Shown here in pieces: positions 16,045-23,296 of a stretch of DNA of 23,296 nt; position 1 is the stretch's first letter, and each line of letters begins with the position of its first letter. Made by a program: the position numbers and the translations under genes. This DNA comes from JASFRI01 sp050115015 (GTDB taxonomy: Bacteria; Acidobacteriota; Polarisedimenticolia; CBDVAL01): the NCBI GenBank assembly GCA_050115015.1, contig JASFRI010000017.1, positions 1 through 23,296 on the forward strand, given 5' to 3'. Under the pieces are notes generated by a model that saw only the letters and a list, made by a program, of their open reading frames with translations, was not told the origin of the DNA and did no database searches.

Positions 16045-19000
16045 ATGCGCGCCCCGCGATTCCACCGAACGTTACTCGTCGTCCTTCTGCTGATCCCGAC
16101 GGCCGGCATCGCCGCCGGGCCAGACCCTGCGGTCACCCCCCCCGAGGGGCTGTGGCTGGATACCCCACACCGGGTTCCCCCGTCGGATCGATTCGTCCCG
16201 GATGCCCGCGACGCCCTCGAGGACGAGAAGGGCGCCGCGGTGGACCCCGCGGAGATCTGGTTCCGGAACGGCCACCGGCTCCGTCCGGAGCCGGGCCTCG
16301 ATCCCGCCCTCGCCGAGCCGGTCCAGGGCATCCTCCTGCTGCAGTTCCCCGACCGTATCCTGCGGGAGTGGAGGGAGGACCTGGAGGCGGCGGGGATCAC
16401 CGTGCGGGACTACGTCCAGTCCCACACGTACCTCGCCCGGGTGCCCCCGGAGGCCTCGGAGAAGGTCGCCGGGTGGCTCCGCGACGGCCGCCTGCGGTAC
16501 GCCGGCCCCTACCCGCCGGCCGCCAAGGTGGCGTCCGTGCTGAAGCGGCCCCTCGAGGGGATGGTGGAGGTCGACGTGGTCCTCCTGGAGGAGCCGGAAC
16601 CCGCCGAACTGGTCGCCCTGGAGGGCATCCTGGCGGTGGACTACCGGGGCGTCGGCCGCACGCCCTTCCTGCGGGGACGAATCGACCGGGACGGGATCGA
16701 ACAACTCGCCACGCTGGACGGCGTCATCTGGATCGAGCCGCACCTCGAGGGCAGGAACCAGAACCTCGAGGCGGCGATGAGCGGCGCCGCGGACGACGTG
16801 GTGGCGCTGGGGGTGTTCGACGGAACCGGGGTCCGGGTCGCCGTCGACGACTCGGGCATCACCCGGACCGGGAGCCTGGCGGAGTGCGGCGGCACCGGTG
16901 CCGCGTACCATCCGGACATCGCCGCGACCCGGATCGCCGACGAGTGGGACTACTACAACGGCGACGCCAACGCCTGCGATGACAACGCCCACGGTACTCA
17001 CGTGACCGGCACCATCGGGGGCGACGGCACGAATACGGCTGCCTGGACCGGCATCGCGCCGGACGTGACCTTCCTCATCTACAAGGACTGCTGCAATTCC
17101 GCGGGAGGAGGCTACTTCCATTTCGACCAGATCCTGGCCCGCGCGGCGCTCCACGACGCCGACATCGTGGCCAACTCCTGGGGCGGGGGCAACGGGATCT
17201 ATGCCCTGTCGAGCCAGCAGGCCGACCAGGCGGTGCTCGGCCATTGGGACGGGAGCGACGGCATACCCCAGTTCATGTTCCTCTCCGTCTCGACGGGAAA
17301 CGACGCGGACCTGGCCCTGGCGCCCTCCACCGCGAAGAACGTCGTCTCCGTCGGCGCCACCAAGGACGGCAACGCCCCCGATGGCCTCAGGTGCTGGGGG
17401 ACCCACACCTGCAATTTCACCGGCTGCGGCTGCACCCCTGCCAGGTGCGGCGATACGTACAGCCCGGCCGACGAGCGGATCTGCTTCAGCAACTGGGGGC
17501 CCCTCGACACCGACGGAGACGGCCACACGCGGATCAAGCCGGACGTCGTGGCCCCGGGGACGCGCATCCACTCCCTGGCACCGGCGCACCTCTACGCCGA
17601 CCGGCGCCTCTACCGCGACTCCGACGGCACGAGCATGGCCCAGCCGCAGGTGGCCGGCGTGGCGGCACTCATGCTGGAGGCGTATCCCCAGAACCGCAAC
17701 TGGCCCGAGATGACCAAGGCGCGCCTGCTGGCCACGGCGGTTCCGATGGGAAGCCCCGCCTACTTCGGCCACGGGATGGTGGACGCCCTCCACGCCGTGT
17801 TCAGCTCGGAGACGCTGGACTCGCTGATCTGGGACGGCAGCTCGATCTCGGGGACCGGGAACGAGCAAGATCACGCCTTCACGGTGCCGGCGGGGTTTCA
17901 GGAGGTCCGGGTCTACCTGGTCTGGACCGATGCCGCCTCAACGACCACCGAGGTGGTGAACGACCTCGACTTGCGGATCTACGACGGCAGCGGCGCGCTG
18001 GTGGGCTCCTCGGCAACGTACGACGACAACGTGGAGTACGCGAAGATCTTCACCGGAACGCCGGGGACCTGGCGAGCCAACGTACGCGGCTACAACGTGC
18101 CGCAGCCCACGGCCTTCTACGGGCTCATCGCGGTGGCCATCCGGGAGCCGGCGTCCCTGTCCATGGACGTGAGTCCCGCCACGATCTGCGAGCAGCCGGG
18201 CGGCTCGTTCCAGTTCGAGAGCTCCCTGCGCAACGCCGGACACACCGTCGTGGCGTCCGAGACCGTGCTGGACCTCCCGGACGACCCCGCCGTGTTCCAG
18301 CTCGACAGCGCGCAGCTACGCTCCCAGGAGTCCCCTCGCTCCCACTGGTACCAGTTCAACGAGATCCTCCACGAGCCCGTACCGAACGAGTACTCGGTGT
18401 TCACGGGGGCAGTGCACAAGACGATCTCCCGTCGGGTCACCTGGAGCCTGGACGTCGGACCGACGGTGCCGGACGGCAGCTACATGCTGCTCGCGAAGGG
18501 CACCGCGTACGGGTACATCTACTACGGGAACATCGTCGACGTCACCGTGGACGGCACGTCGCCGACCGCGGTCGGCAACCTCGACAGCTACACCCACCGC
18601 CCCGGGCTCTGCTACAACGAGCCCTGGATCGGAGTGCAATGGGACCCATCCTTCGACGCGGGCTGCGGCCTCGGGGGATACTGGGCCGAGTGGAGCCTGG
18701 GCGCGCCGGCATCCCCGGAGGGTGGCTACTTCCTGCCGCCGGACGCGACCTCGAACGACGTCGTCCTCGAGGCGAGCGTCCAGCCGTTCTTCTTCAACAT
18801 CATGCCGGAGGACGCCGCCGGCAACCGGGCGGGCTACCAGTCCTGGGGGCCGGTCTGGTTCGACAACGTCCCACCGCCGGGGGTGACGAACCTGGCCAGC
18901 GAGAGCCATCCGCTCTACTCCTGCAGGGTGCCGTCCGACGCGGCGATCTTCTGGACTCCGGCGGTGGACGACAACTGCGGGGTGCGCGGCTACAGCGTGT

Positions 19001-19431
19001 CGTGGAGCGAGATCCTGCCGGGGCTCCCGGACGTGGTTATGGATATCGGCCCGGAGGATCACCTGATCCTGCCCGCGCCGGCCTCGAACCACCCTCTCTA
19101 CTTCAACATCCGCACCGTCGACGATGCCGACAACTGGTCGACCTGGGCGCCGGCCTATGGACCGATCTGGGTCGACACCATCCCCGGTGCCGTGGCGGAG
19201 TTCTTCGTCGCCCCCTACTCCCCCGACCTGAACTTCTGGTGGGTCCCGATCCCGGACGCGGACTTCTACCGTGTCTACCAGGACACGGACCCGCAGTTTC
19301 CCCATCCCGTGCAGATCAACGATGACGTGACGACGAACTCCCTGTATCACCCGGGAGGCATGTCCGGACCCGAGCGCATCCTCTATTACAAGGTCGTTGG
19401 GACGAGCATCTGCGGCGCGGAGGGACCCTAG
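16045..19431 (+). CDS. Large secreted subtilisin-like (S8) serine peptidase
   Basis: The 1128-residue product has a signal peptide (FHRTLLVVLLLIPTAGIAAG), then a propeptide-like region (~75-250). The S8 catalytic domain holds the triad D269 (VAVDDSG), H316 (NAHGTHVTGT) and S530 (GTSMAQPQVAG), with oxyanion-hole N419 (STGND). An insert near 450-475 is cysteine-rich (five Cys within 16 residues). After ~590 comes a beta-rich domain like those following S8 domains (VYLVWTDAAS...VNDLDLRIYDGSG). Ig/fibronectin-like modules run to the C-terminus, ending in a type-III-like unit (FYRVYQDTD). It should degrade extracellular protein. AGGGAG lies 7 bp before ATG 16045, which favours it over 16006. A TCAG array lies 143 bp upstream. 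Confidence 0.95.
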   Translation: MRAPRFHRTLLVVLLLIPTAGIAAGPDPAVTPPEGLWLDTPHRVPPSDRFVPDARDALEDEKGAAVDPAEIWFRNGHRLRPEPGLDPALAEPVQGILLLQFPDRILREWREDLEAAGITVRDYVQSHTYLARVPPEASEKVAGWLRDGRLRYAGPYPPAAKVASVLKRPLEGMVEVDVVLLEEPEPAELVALEGILAVDYRGVGRTPFLRGRIDRDGIEQLATLDGVIWIEPHLEGRNQNLEAAMSGAADDVVALGVFDGTGVRVAVDDSGITRTGSLAECGGTGAAYHPDIAATRIADEWDYYNGDANACDDNAHGTHVTGTIGGDGTNTAAWTGIAPDVTFLIYKDCCNSAGGGYFHFDQILARAALHDADIVANSWGGGNGIYALSSQQADQAVLGHWDGSDGIPQFMFLSVSTGNDADLALAPSTAKNVVSVGATKDGNAPDGLRCWGTHTCNFTGCGCTPARCGDTYSPADERICFSNWGPLDTDGDGHTRIKPDVVAPGTRIHSLAPAHLYADRRLYRDSDGTSMAQPQVAGVAALMLEAYPQNRNWPEMTKARLLATAVPMGSPAYFGHGMVDALHAVFSSETLDSLIWDGSSISGTGNEQDHAFTVPAGFQEVRVYLVWTDAASTTTEVVNDLDLRIYDGSGALVGSSATYDDNVEYAKIFTGTPGTWRANVRGYNVPQPTAFYGLIAVAIREPASLSMDVSPATICEQPGGSFQFESSLRNAGHTVVASETVLDLPDDPAVFQLDSAQLRSQESPRSHWYQFNEILHEPVPNEYSVFTGAVHKTISRRVTWSLDVGPTVPDGSYMLLAKGTAYGYIYYGNIVDVTVDGTSPTAVGNLDSYTHRPGLCYNEPWIGVQWDPSFDAGCGLGGYWAEWSLGAPASPEGGYFLPPDATSNDVVLEASVQPFFFNIMPEDAAGNRAGYQSWGPVWFDNVPPPGVTNLASESHPLYSCRVPSDAAIFWTPAVDDNCGVRGYSVSWSEILPGLPDVVMDIGPEDHLILPAPASNHPLYFNIRTVDDADNWSTWAPAYGPIWVDTIPGAVAEFFVAPYSPDLNFWWVPIPDADFYRVYQDTDPQFPHPVQINDDVTTNSLYHPGGMSGPERILYYKVVGTSICGAEGP

Positions 19432-19528
19432 GCCCACGCCGGCGCGGGTTGGCTGCGAGTACGGCCAGCCGGGAAGCCGCGCCTACTGCGCTGCGACCCA
19501 CGGGACCGCAGCGTCCGGGAGGTACCGA

Positions 19529-20371
19529 CTAGGGCGCGCCCAGCCGGTCCCGGATCGCGGACAGCACGCAGGCGTCGAGCCGCAGCAGGAACGCTCCCTT
19601 CAGCAAGGGGCCGAGGGCATCATCATCGATGACGCGGACGGTGTCCCTCCCTCCCCTCCGCACCGTGTAGCTCCGGTCCCGCAGGATGAACCGGGCGTCC
19701 GGTTCGCTGCGCTGGACGGTCAACGTCTGGACGAAGGGCGAGCGCGGGTGGGTCGATGTGTAATGGTGGGCCACCTCGAGGTCCACCGGCTCCGCGGGAA
19801 CGCGCGTGAACGCGTAGAGGTCGACCCAGGCGTCGGCCTGGAAACGGCGCATCACGTGCAGATCCCCCGACTCACGCTCGACCCGGTAGCAGCCGCCCGG
19901 CCCCTCGATCGGTGGCCCGTCCAGCGGCACCGGGACCAGGGGCCCGTCCCCGCCGAAACCGACGTCCGCCGCGAACGCCCGACCCGCGACCTCCACCTCG
20001 AGGAGCATGTGGGTCCGCGGCCGGGGAGACGTCGCCCCGGGCGGCCGCACCCGGGCCTCGAGGGTGCGCACCGGGAACCCCACCGCTCGCAGCACCGCCG
20101 CGAACAGGGTGTTCTGCTCGAAGCAGTAGCCGCCGCGGCCGCCCCGGACCATCTTCGCCTGCAGCTCCGCCAGGCCGAGGCCGCCGGGGTGCCCGAGCCA
20201 CACGTCGATGTCCTCGAAGGGGATGCTGCGGAGGTGGGCGCGGTGCAGCGTCTCGATCCCCTCGAGATCCGGCGAGGGAACGGCGTCCAGGCCGAGCCGC
20301 CGCAGGTAGGCGGCCAGGTCAAGAGCCTCCGGCTGTCCTTTCCCCTCCGTCGATCTCCCGGGTGACGCCAT
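19529..20371 (-). CDS. nat: Arylamine N-acetyltransferase
   Basis: The 280-residue product is a full-length NAT, an enzyme that moves an acetyl group from acetyl-CoA to aromatic amines or hydrazines by a ping-pong mechanism in the cytoplasm. The catalytic cysteine lies in RGGRGGYCFEQN (C83), with H121 (THMLLEV) and D136 (ADVGFGG). The 38- and 15-residue spacings equal those of the Salmonella enzyme (C69, H107, D122, recalled from family knowledge). FEDIDVWLG at 52-60 is the conserved pocket segment. The start ATG 20371 is 11 bp after the upstream kinase stop, and GAGGG overlapping that stop codon serves as ribosome site. The kinase and NAT are therefore probably one operon. Family members act on xenobiotics or on aminobenzoate-derived biosynthetic intermediates; no such pathway is visible here. 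Confidence 0.95.
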   Translation of the reverse strand: MASPGRSTEGKGQPEALDLAAYLRRLGLDAVPSPDLEGIETLHRAHLRSIPFEDIDVWLGHPGGLGLAELQAKMVRGGRGGYCFEQNTLFAAVLRAVGFPVRTLEARVRPPGATSPRPRTHMLLEVEVAGRAFAADVGFGGDGPLVPVPLDGPPIEGPGGCYRVERESGDLHVMRRFQADAWVDLYAFTRVPAEPVDLEVAHHYTSTHPRSPFVQTLTVQRSEPDARFILRDRSYTVRRGGRDTVRVIDDDALGPLLKGAFLLRLDACVLSAIRDRLGAP

Positions 20372-20382
20372 GGTGCCGTCCC

Positions 20383-23031
20383 TCAATCCTGCTCGAACTC
20401 CCGGACCCAGTTCCGGACGAGGATCATCCTCGGCGTCTCCTCTTGCTCGCGCAGGGTCTTGGCGAAGAGGAAGCGCTCGCCGTCGCCCGTGACCGCGTAG
20501 CGGTTCGTCCACCAGGTACCGTCGTCGATCCACGCCAGCGTGAAGAGCCGATGGGGGGTGCCGAGCGCCGGCGTCGGCCCTTCCCCCAGGTCGACCTCCA
20601 TCAGGTCCCGGCCTTGCAGGTAGTAGAGACGCCGGGCCGCGGGGTCCCACCTCGGGTTGAGGCCGCCGTTGACCGACACCTGCCACTTCCCCTCGCCGGT
20701 CGGGAAACGGGTCAGGTAGACTTCCATGCGGCCGGACTCGTCGGCGGTGTAGGCAACGTACTTGGCGTCGGGGGAGAGCACCGGGTCCTGCTCGTCGAAG
20801 CGGCTGCGGACCAGTGCCATGGGCTTGCGCTCCCCTTCCATGGACATCGTGTAGATGTCCCCCTCCGTATCCCGGTTGCGCACCCAGAACAGGAGCGTCC
20901 GGCCGTCCGGGGTGATACTGGGATAGCCGGTGTCGGGAAAGTCCTGCTCCACCAGCCGCTCGACGGTGCCCGTGCCGTCCGCCGGCTTCGTGGAGATCGC
21001 GCGGCTGCTCCCCTCCCAGAAGACGATGTTCTTCCCGTCGGGAGTCCAGACCGGATCCCAGTCGACCTCCGGGGAGAAGGTGAGCCGTAGCTGCGCGCCG
21101 CGATCGAGGTCGTGGACCCAGATGTCCCGCCCGCCCCCCTCCCCCGACATCGCCACGACGCGGCGTCCATCGGGGGACAGGCTGGGGGACTGGACATGGA
21201 TGGCGGCAGCCCCGACGGTGCCCAGTTCGTTACCCCCGCGGTCCACCCAGACCAGTTGCCGCAGCAGCTCACCCCCGCTCGGAGAGTAGAGCAGCGAGCC
21301 GTCCCCGGCGGCGGAGGGCAGGCTTCCGTTCCGGGTGACCAGGAAGGGTTCCCCGGTGACCTCGAGGGCGTCGAGGGAGAACGGCACCGCCCAGAGCCCC
21401 ATGTTCCCCGTGGAGCGCCGGAACAGGAGGTGCCCCGTGGACGCGTAGATCGGCGTGCGGAGCTCCTGGTCCTCGATCTGCAGTAGCACTCTTCTCTCGC
21501 CATCGGCGACGACCTCGATCGTGTCGTACGTGTGAGCCATGCGATGGGCGACGTAGAGGATGCCCCGGCCTCCCGGAAGCGCATACGGCTGGTGGAGGTC
21601 CTGGACCTCGACATGATCCGGCTCCGCGACCACCCGCGACTCCCCGCCCCTGCTGGACACCGCGTAGATCACGCCGAACCCGTCCGCGTAGACGATCTCG
21701 TCTTCCACCGCCCAGGACAGCCCGCCGCTGTCGTCGATCGAACCGACGCCGACGGCGATCGAGGCCGCCTGGCCCCCCTCCGCCGGGATCCTCCAGACGG
21801 CCCCCGCCTTGTAGTAGGCGATCGCGGTTCCGTCCGGCGACCAGGCCGGGTGGGCCGCGTCCGCCGTCCCGGCGAGGGGGCGCGGCTGGAGATCGCCGAG
21901 GTCCCGGATCCGCAGCCCGGCAGGTGCGGCGAACACGATCCGCCTTCCGTCCCGCGAGATCGCCGGCGGGTGGGTCAGGTCCAGCAGGACCCCCGGCATC
22001 GTGAACTCCAGCTTCTCGACGACGGGGTCCGGCGGCACCGGGCGAAGCAGCCAGAATCCCCCGGCCGTCGCCACGGCCGTGAGCACGACCGCCACCATGA
22101 CGATGAGGCCCCGCCCACGCCGACCCGTCACCGTGCCGACCCCGACCGCCTCCGCGGCCTCCTCGTCGGGCCCCGACAGCATTTCCTCCAGCGCAATCCG
22201 GGCCTCGCCGATGTCGCGAAGGCGCGTGCGCGGCTTCTTGTCCAGACAGCGTGCCAGGAGGCGCCGGAGCCGGGGTCCCACGTCGGCGGGCAGCGACGAC
22301 CATTCGGGGTCGGTCTTGAGCACGGCCGCCAGCGTATCGGAGATGGTCTCGCCCGCGAAGGTCCTCGAGCCCGAGAGCATCTCCAGTAGCACACAGCCGA
22401 ACGCCCAGACATCGGCGCGCTTGTCGACGAAGCCCCCCCGGGCCTGCTCCGGGCTCATGTACGCCGCGGTCCCCATGATGATCCCCGCCCGCGTGGCGGC
22501 GGCGGTCAGCGTGGGCGACATCGACGGGTCCCCGCCGCCCTCCGGCCCGCCCTCGATCGCCTTGCCGAGCCCGAAGTCGAGGATCTTCACCTTCCCCGCG
22601 CCGGTCAGCTTGACGTTCGCCGGCTTCAGGTCCCGATGGATGATCCCGTGCTCGTGGGCCTCCTCCAGCCCCTCGGCGATCTGCAGGGCGATGCCGACCG
22701 CCTCCTCGACCGGGATGGGGCCACGGGCGAGCCGCGCGGCGAGGTCCTCCCCCTCGACCAGCTCCAGGACGAGAAAGAGCGTGCCGTCCGTCTCCTCCAG
22801 TCCGTAGATGGCGGCGATGTTCGGATGGTTCAGCGAGGCGAGGATCTGGGCCTCCCGCCGGAAGCGGGCCAGCCGGTCCGGGTCCGCCGCGACCTCGTCG
22901 GGCAGCGCCTTGATGGCGACGTCGCGGCCGAGCTTCGTGTCCGCCGCGCGGAACACGGCGCCCATGCCCCCCTCGCCGATCTTGTCGCCGAGGGTGTAGT
23001 GGGCCAGGGTCTGTCCGGGTTCGAGAGCCAT
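20383..23031 (-). CDS. Serine/threonine protein kinase with TolB/WD40-like propeller
   Basis: The 882-residue product begins MALEPGQTLAHY and has a complete kinase domain: GEGGMGAV (19-26), K41, E60, HRDLKPAN (132-139), DFG (152-154) and GTAAYMSPEQ in the activation segment. These positions are the same as in the paralogue at 3521-6061, so the two share a recent design if not a recent ancestor. A Ser/Thr-rich stretch before the activation motif (SMSPTLTAAATRAG) offers autophosphorylation sites. One membrane span (LIVMVAVVLTAVATAGGFWLL) lies at ~310-330. The C-terminal ~550 residues show blade motifs (SRDGRRIVF, AWSPDGTAIAYY, SLSPDGRRVVAM, WTPDGKNIVFW, LSPDAKYVAYT). It should be a membrane receptor-like kinase with an outside sensor of unknown ligand. 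The NAT gene follows in the same operon. Confidence 0.95.
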   Translation of the reverse strand: MALEPGQTLAHYTLGDKIGEGGMGAVFRAADTKLGRDVAIKALPDEVAADPDRLARFRREAQILASLNHPNIAAIYGLEETDGTLFLVLELVEGEDLAARLARGPIPVEEAVGIALQIAEGLEEAHEHGIIHRDLKPANVKLTGAGKVKILDFGLGKAIEGGPEGGGDPSMSPTLTAAATRAGIIMGTAAYMSPEQARGGFVDKRADVWAFGCVLLEMLSGSRTFAGETISDTLAAVLKTDPEWSSLPADVGPRLRRLLARCLDKKPRTRLRDIGEARIALEEMLSGPDEEAAEAVGVGTVTGRRGRGLIVMVAVVLTAVATAGGFWLLRPVPPDPVVEKLEFTMPGVLLDLTHPPAISRDGRRIVFAAPAGLRIRDLGDLQPRPLAGTADAAHPAWSPDGTAIAYYKAGAVWRIPAEGGQAASIAVGVGSIDDSGGLSWAVEDEIVYADGFGVIYAVSSRGGESRVVAEPDHVEVQDLHQPYALPGGRGILYVAHRMAHTYDTIEVVADGERRVLLQIEDQELRTPIYASTGHLLFRRSTGNMGLWAVPFSLDALEVTGEPFLVTRNGSLPSAAGDGSLLYSPSGGELLRQLVWVDRGGNELGTVGAAAIHVQSPSLSPDGRRVVAMSGEGGGRDIWVHDLDRGAQLRLTFSPEVDWDPVWTPDGKNIVFWEGSSRAISTKPADGTGTVERLVEQDFPDTGYPSITPDGRTLLFWVRNRDTEGDIYTMSMEGERKPMALVRSRFDEQDPVLSPDAKYVAYTADESGRMEVYLTRFPTGEGKWQVSVNGGLNPRWDPAARRLYYLQGRDLMEVDLGEGPTPALGTPHRLFTLAWIDDGTWWTNRYAVTGDGERFLFAKTLREQEETPRMILVRNWVREFEQD

Positions 23032-23189
23032 CGCCTCCCCGAGCGGTTCCGGGCGAGGATCGGTGCGGTGGGCGACGTCCCGGCGCGGGTTCCCGCCCTT
23101 CCCCGCGCCTCGGTGCCGAGTCTATACTTGGCCGCCCCATCCGTGGAAGGGGAGGCCGTCCATGGACCTCACCCGCAGCAGGAGAGACC
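23032..23189. promoter_or_regulatory. Divergent promoter region, kinase operon and secreted protein
   Basis: On the plus strand TATACT (23123-23128) is a good -10 candidate for the gene at 23190, about 55 bp before its expected start region; the -35 is poor. The complementary strand reads AGTATAGACT there, so the same bases could also offer TATAGA to the kinase operon. GGGGAGG sits 2 bp before the kinase ATG at 23031, unusually close for a ribosome site. Confidence 0.4.
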
Positions 23190-23296
23190 ATGCGCATCCG
23201 TCAAAGGACAGCCGTTCTCTGCATCCTCGGCCTCGGACTCCTCGCCGCCATCCCGCTCGCGATCCCGCAGGACGGCCCGGCGGCCGACGCCGAGCG
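23190..23296 (+). CDS. Start of a secreted or membrane-anchored protein (truncated by window end)
   Basis: Only 35 codons are visible. They encode a basic tip followed by a hydrophobic core (MRIRQRTAVLCILGLGLLAA) and a Pro/Ala/Asp-rich stretch, which reads as a signal peptide. GGAG lies 5 bp before the ATG, and TATACT upstream gives a promoter. Nothing can be said about the mature protein. It diverges from the kinase-NAT operon. Confidence 0.7.
   Translation, partial: MRIRQRTAVLCILGLGLLAAIPLAIPQDGPAADAE

Noticed and set aside
16072..17874. A 600-codon minus-strand frame inside the subtilase gene
   Set aside because: It is antisense to conserved catalytic motifs and has low-complexity composition, so it is a shadow of the real gene.
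17890..17900. A further GTTTCAGG match
   Set aside because: It is a single copy inside the subtilase coding sequence, without a second phased unit.
19432..19528. Possible terminator between the convergent subtilase and NAT genes
   Set aside because: Only a 5-bp GGCTG/CAGCC pairing with a long loop and no U-tract was found, which is too weak in DNA of this GC content.

Overview
The window is a high-GC bacterial chromosome segment that is densely coded on both strands. No rRNA, tRNA, CRISPR array or intact transposase gene was seen. The gene content suggests an Acidobacteriota-like soil or sediment bacterium: three serine/threonine kinases with large sensory tails, a winged-helix regulator fused to a TolB/WD40-type propeller, a DUF3887-type alpha/beta hydrolase, an S41 peptidase, a large secreted subtilase and a c-type cytochrome. 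This taxonomic guess comes from gene-family flavour only; no marker gene is present.

Layout. Bases 2-3154 (+) are the 3' part of a kinase-TPR gene whose start lies outside the window. It converges on a kinase-propeller gene (6061-3521, -), and a 289-bp element with 20-bp terminal inverted repeats sits between the two gene ends. A DUF819 membrane protein (6331-7491, +) follows. Then comes a VapBC toxin-antitoxin pair (7584-8269, +) whose promoter is a roughly 78-bp island of about 77% A+T. A secreted alpha/beta hydrolase (9664-8318, -) diverges from a secreted S41 peptidase (9774-11420, +), which is followed by an unrecognised secreted protein (11591-12664, +).

The most interesting part is 12863-19431. 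A membrane-anchored two-haem cytochrome (13600-12863, -), a winged-helix/TolB-propeller regulator (15776-13695, -) and a 1128-residue subtilase (16045-19431, +) lie together. Two intergenic gaps flanking the regulator, one before the cytochrome and one before the subtilase, hold the same 45-bp array of four TCAG direct repeats at 10/12/10-bp spacing. The two copies match at 31 of 45 positions without gaps. Each array runs into AGGACA-N18-CAYAGT, which resembles a promoter. OmpR/PhoB-type winged helices bind tandem direct repeats with about this pitch, so I infer that the regulator senses through its propeller and controls the cytochrome, the protease and perhaps itself.

The last block is a two-gene operon of a kinase-propeller (23031-20383, -) and an arylamine N-acetyltransferase (20371-19529, -). 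Divergent from it is the start of a secreted protein (23190 onward, +) cut off by the window end. Across the window the same propeller-type sensor is fused to two different outputs: kinase (twice) and DNA-binding domain (once).
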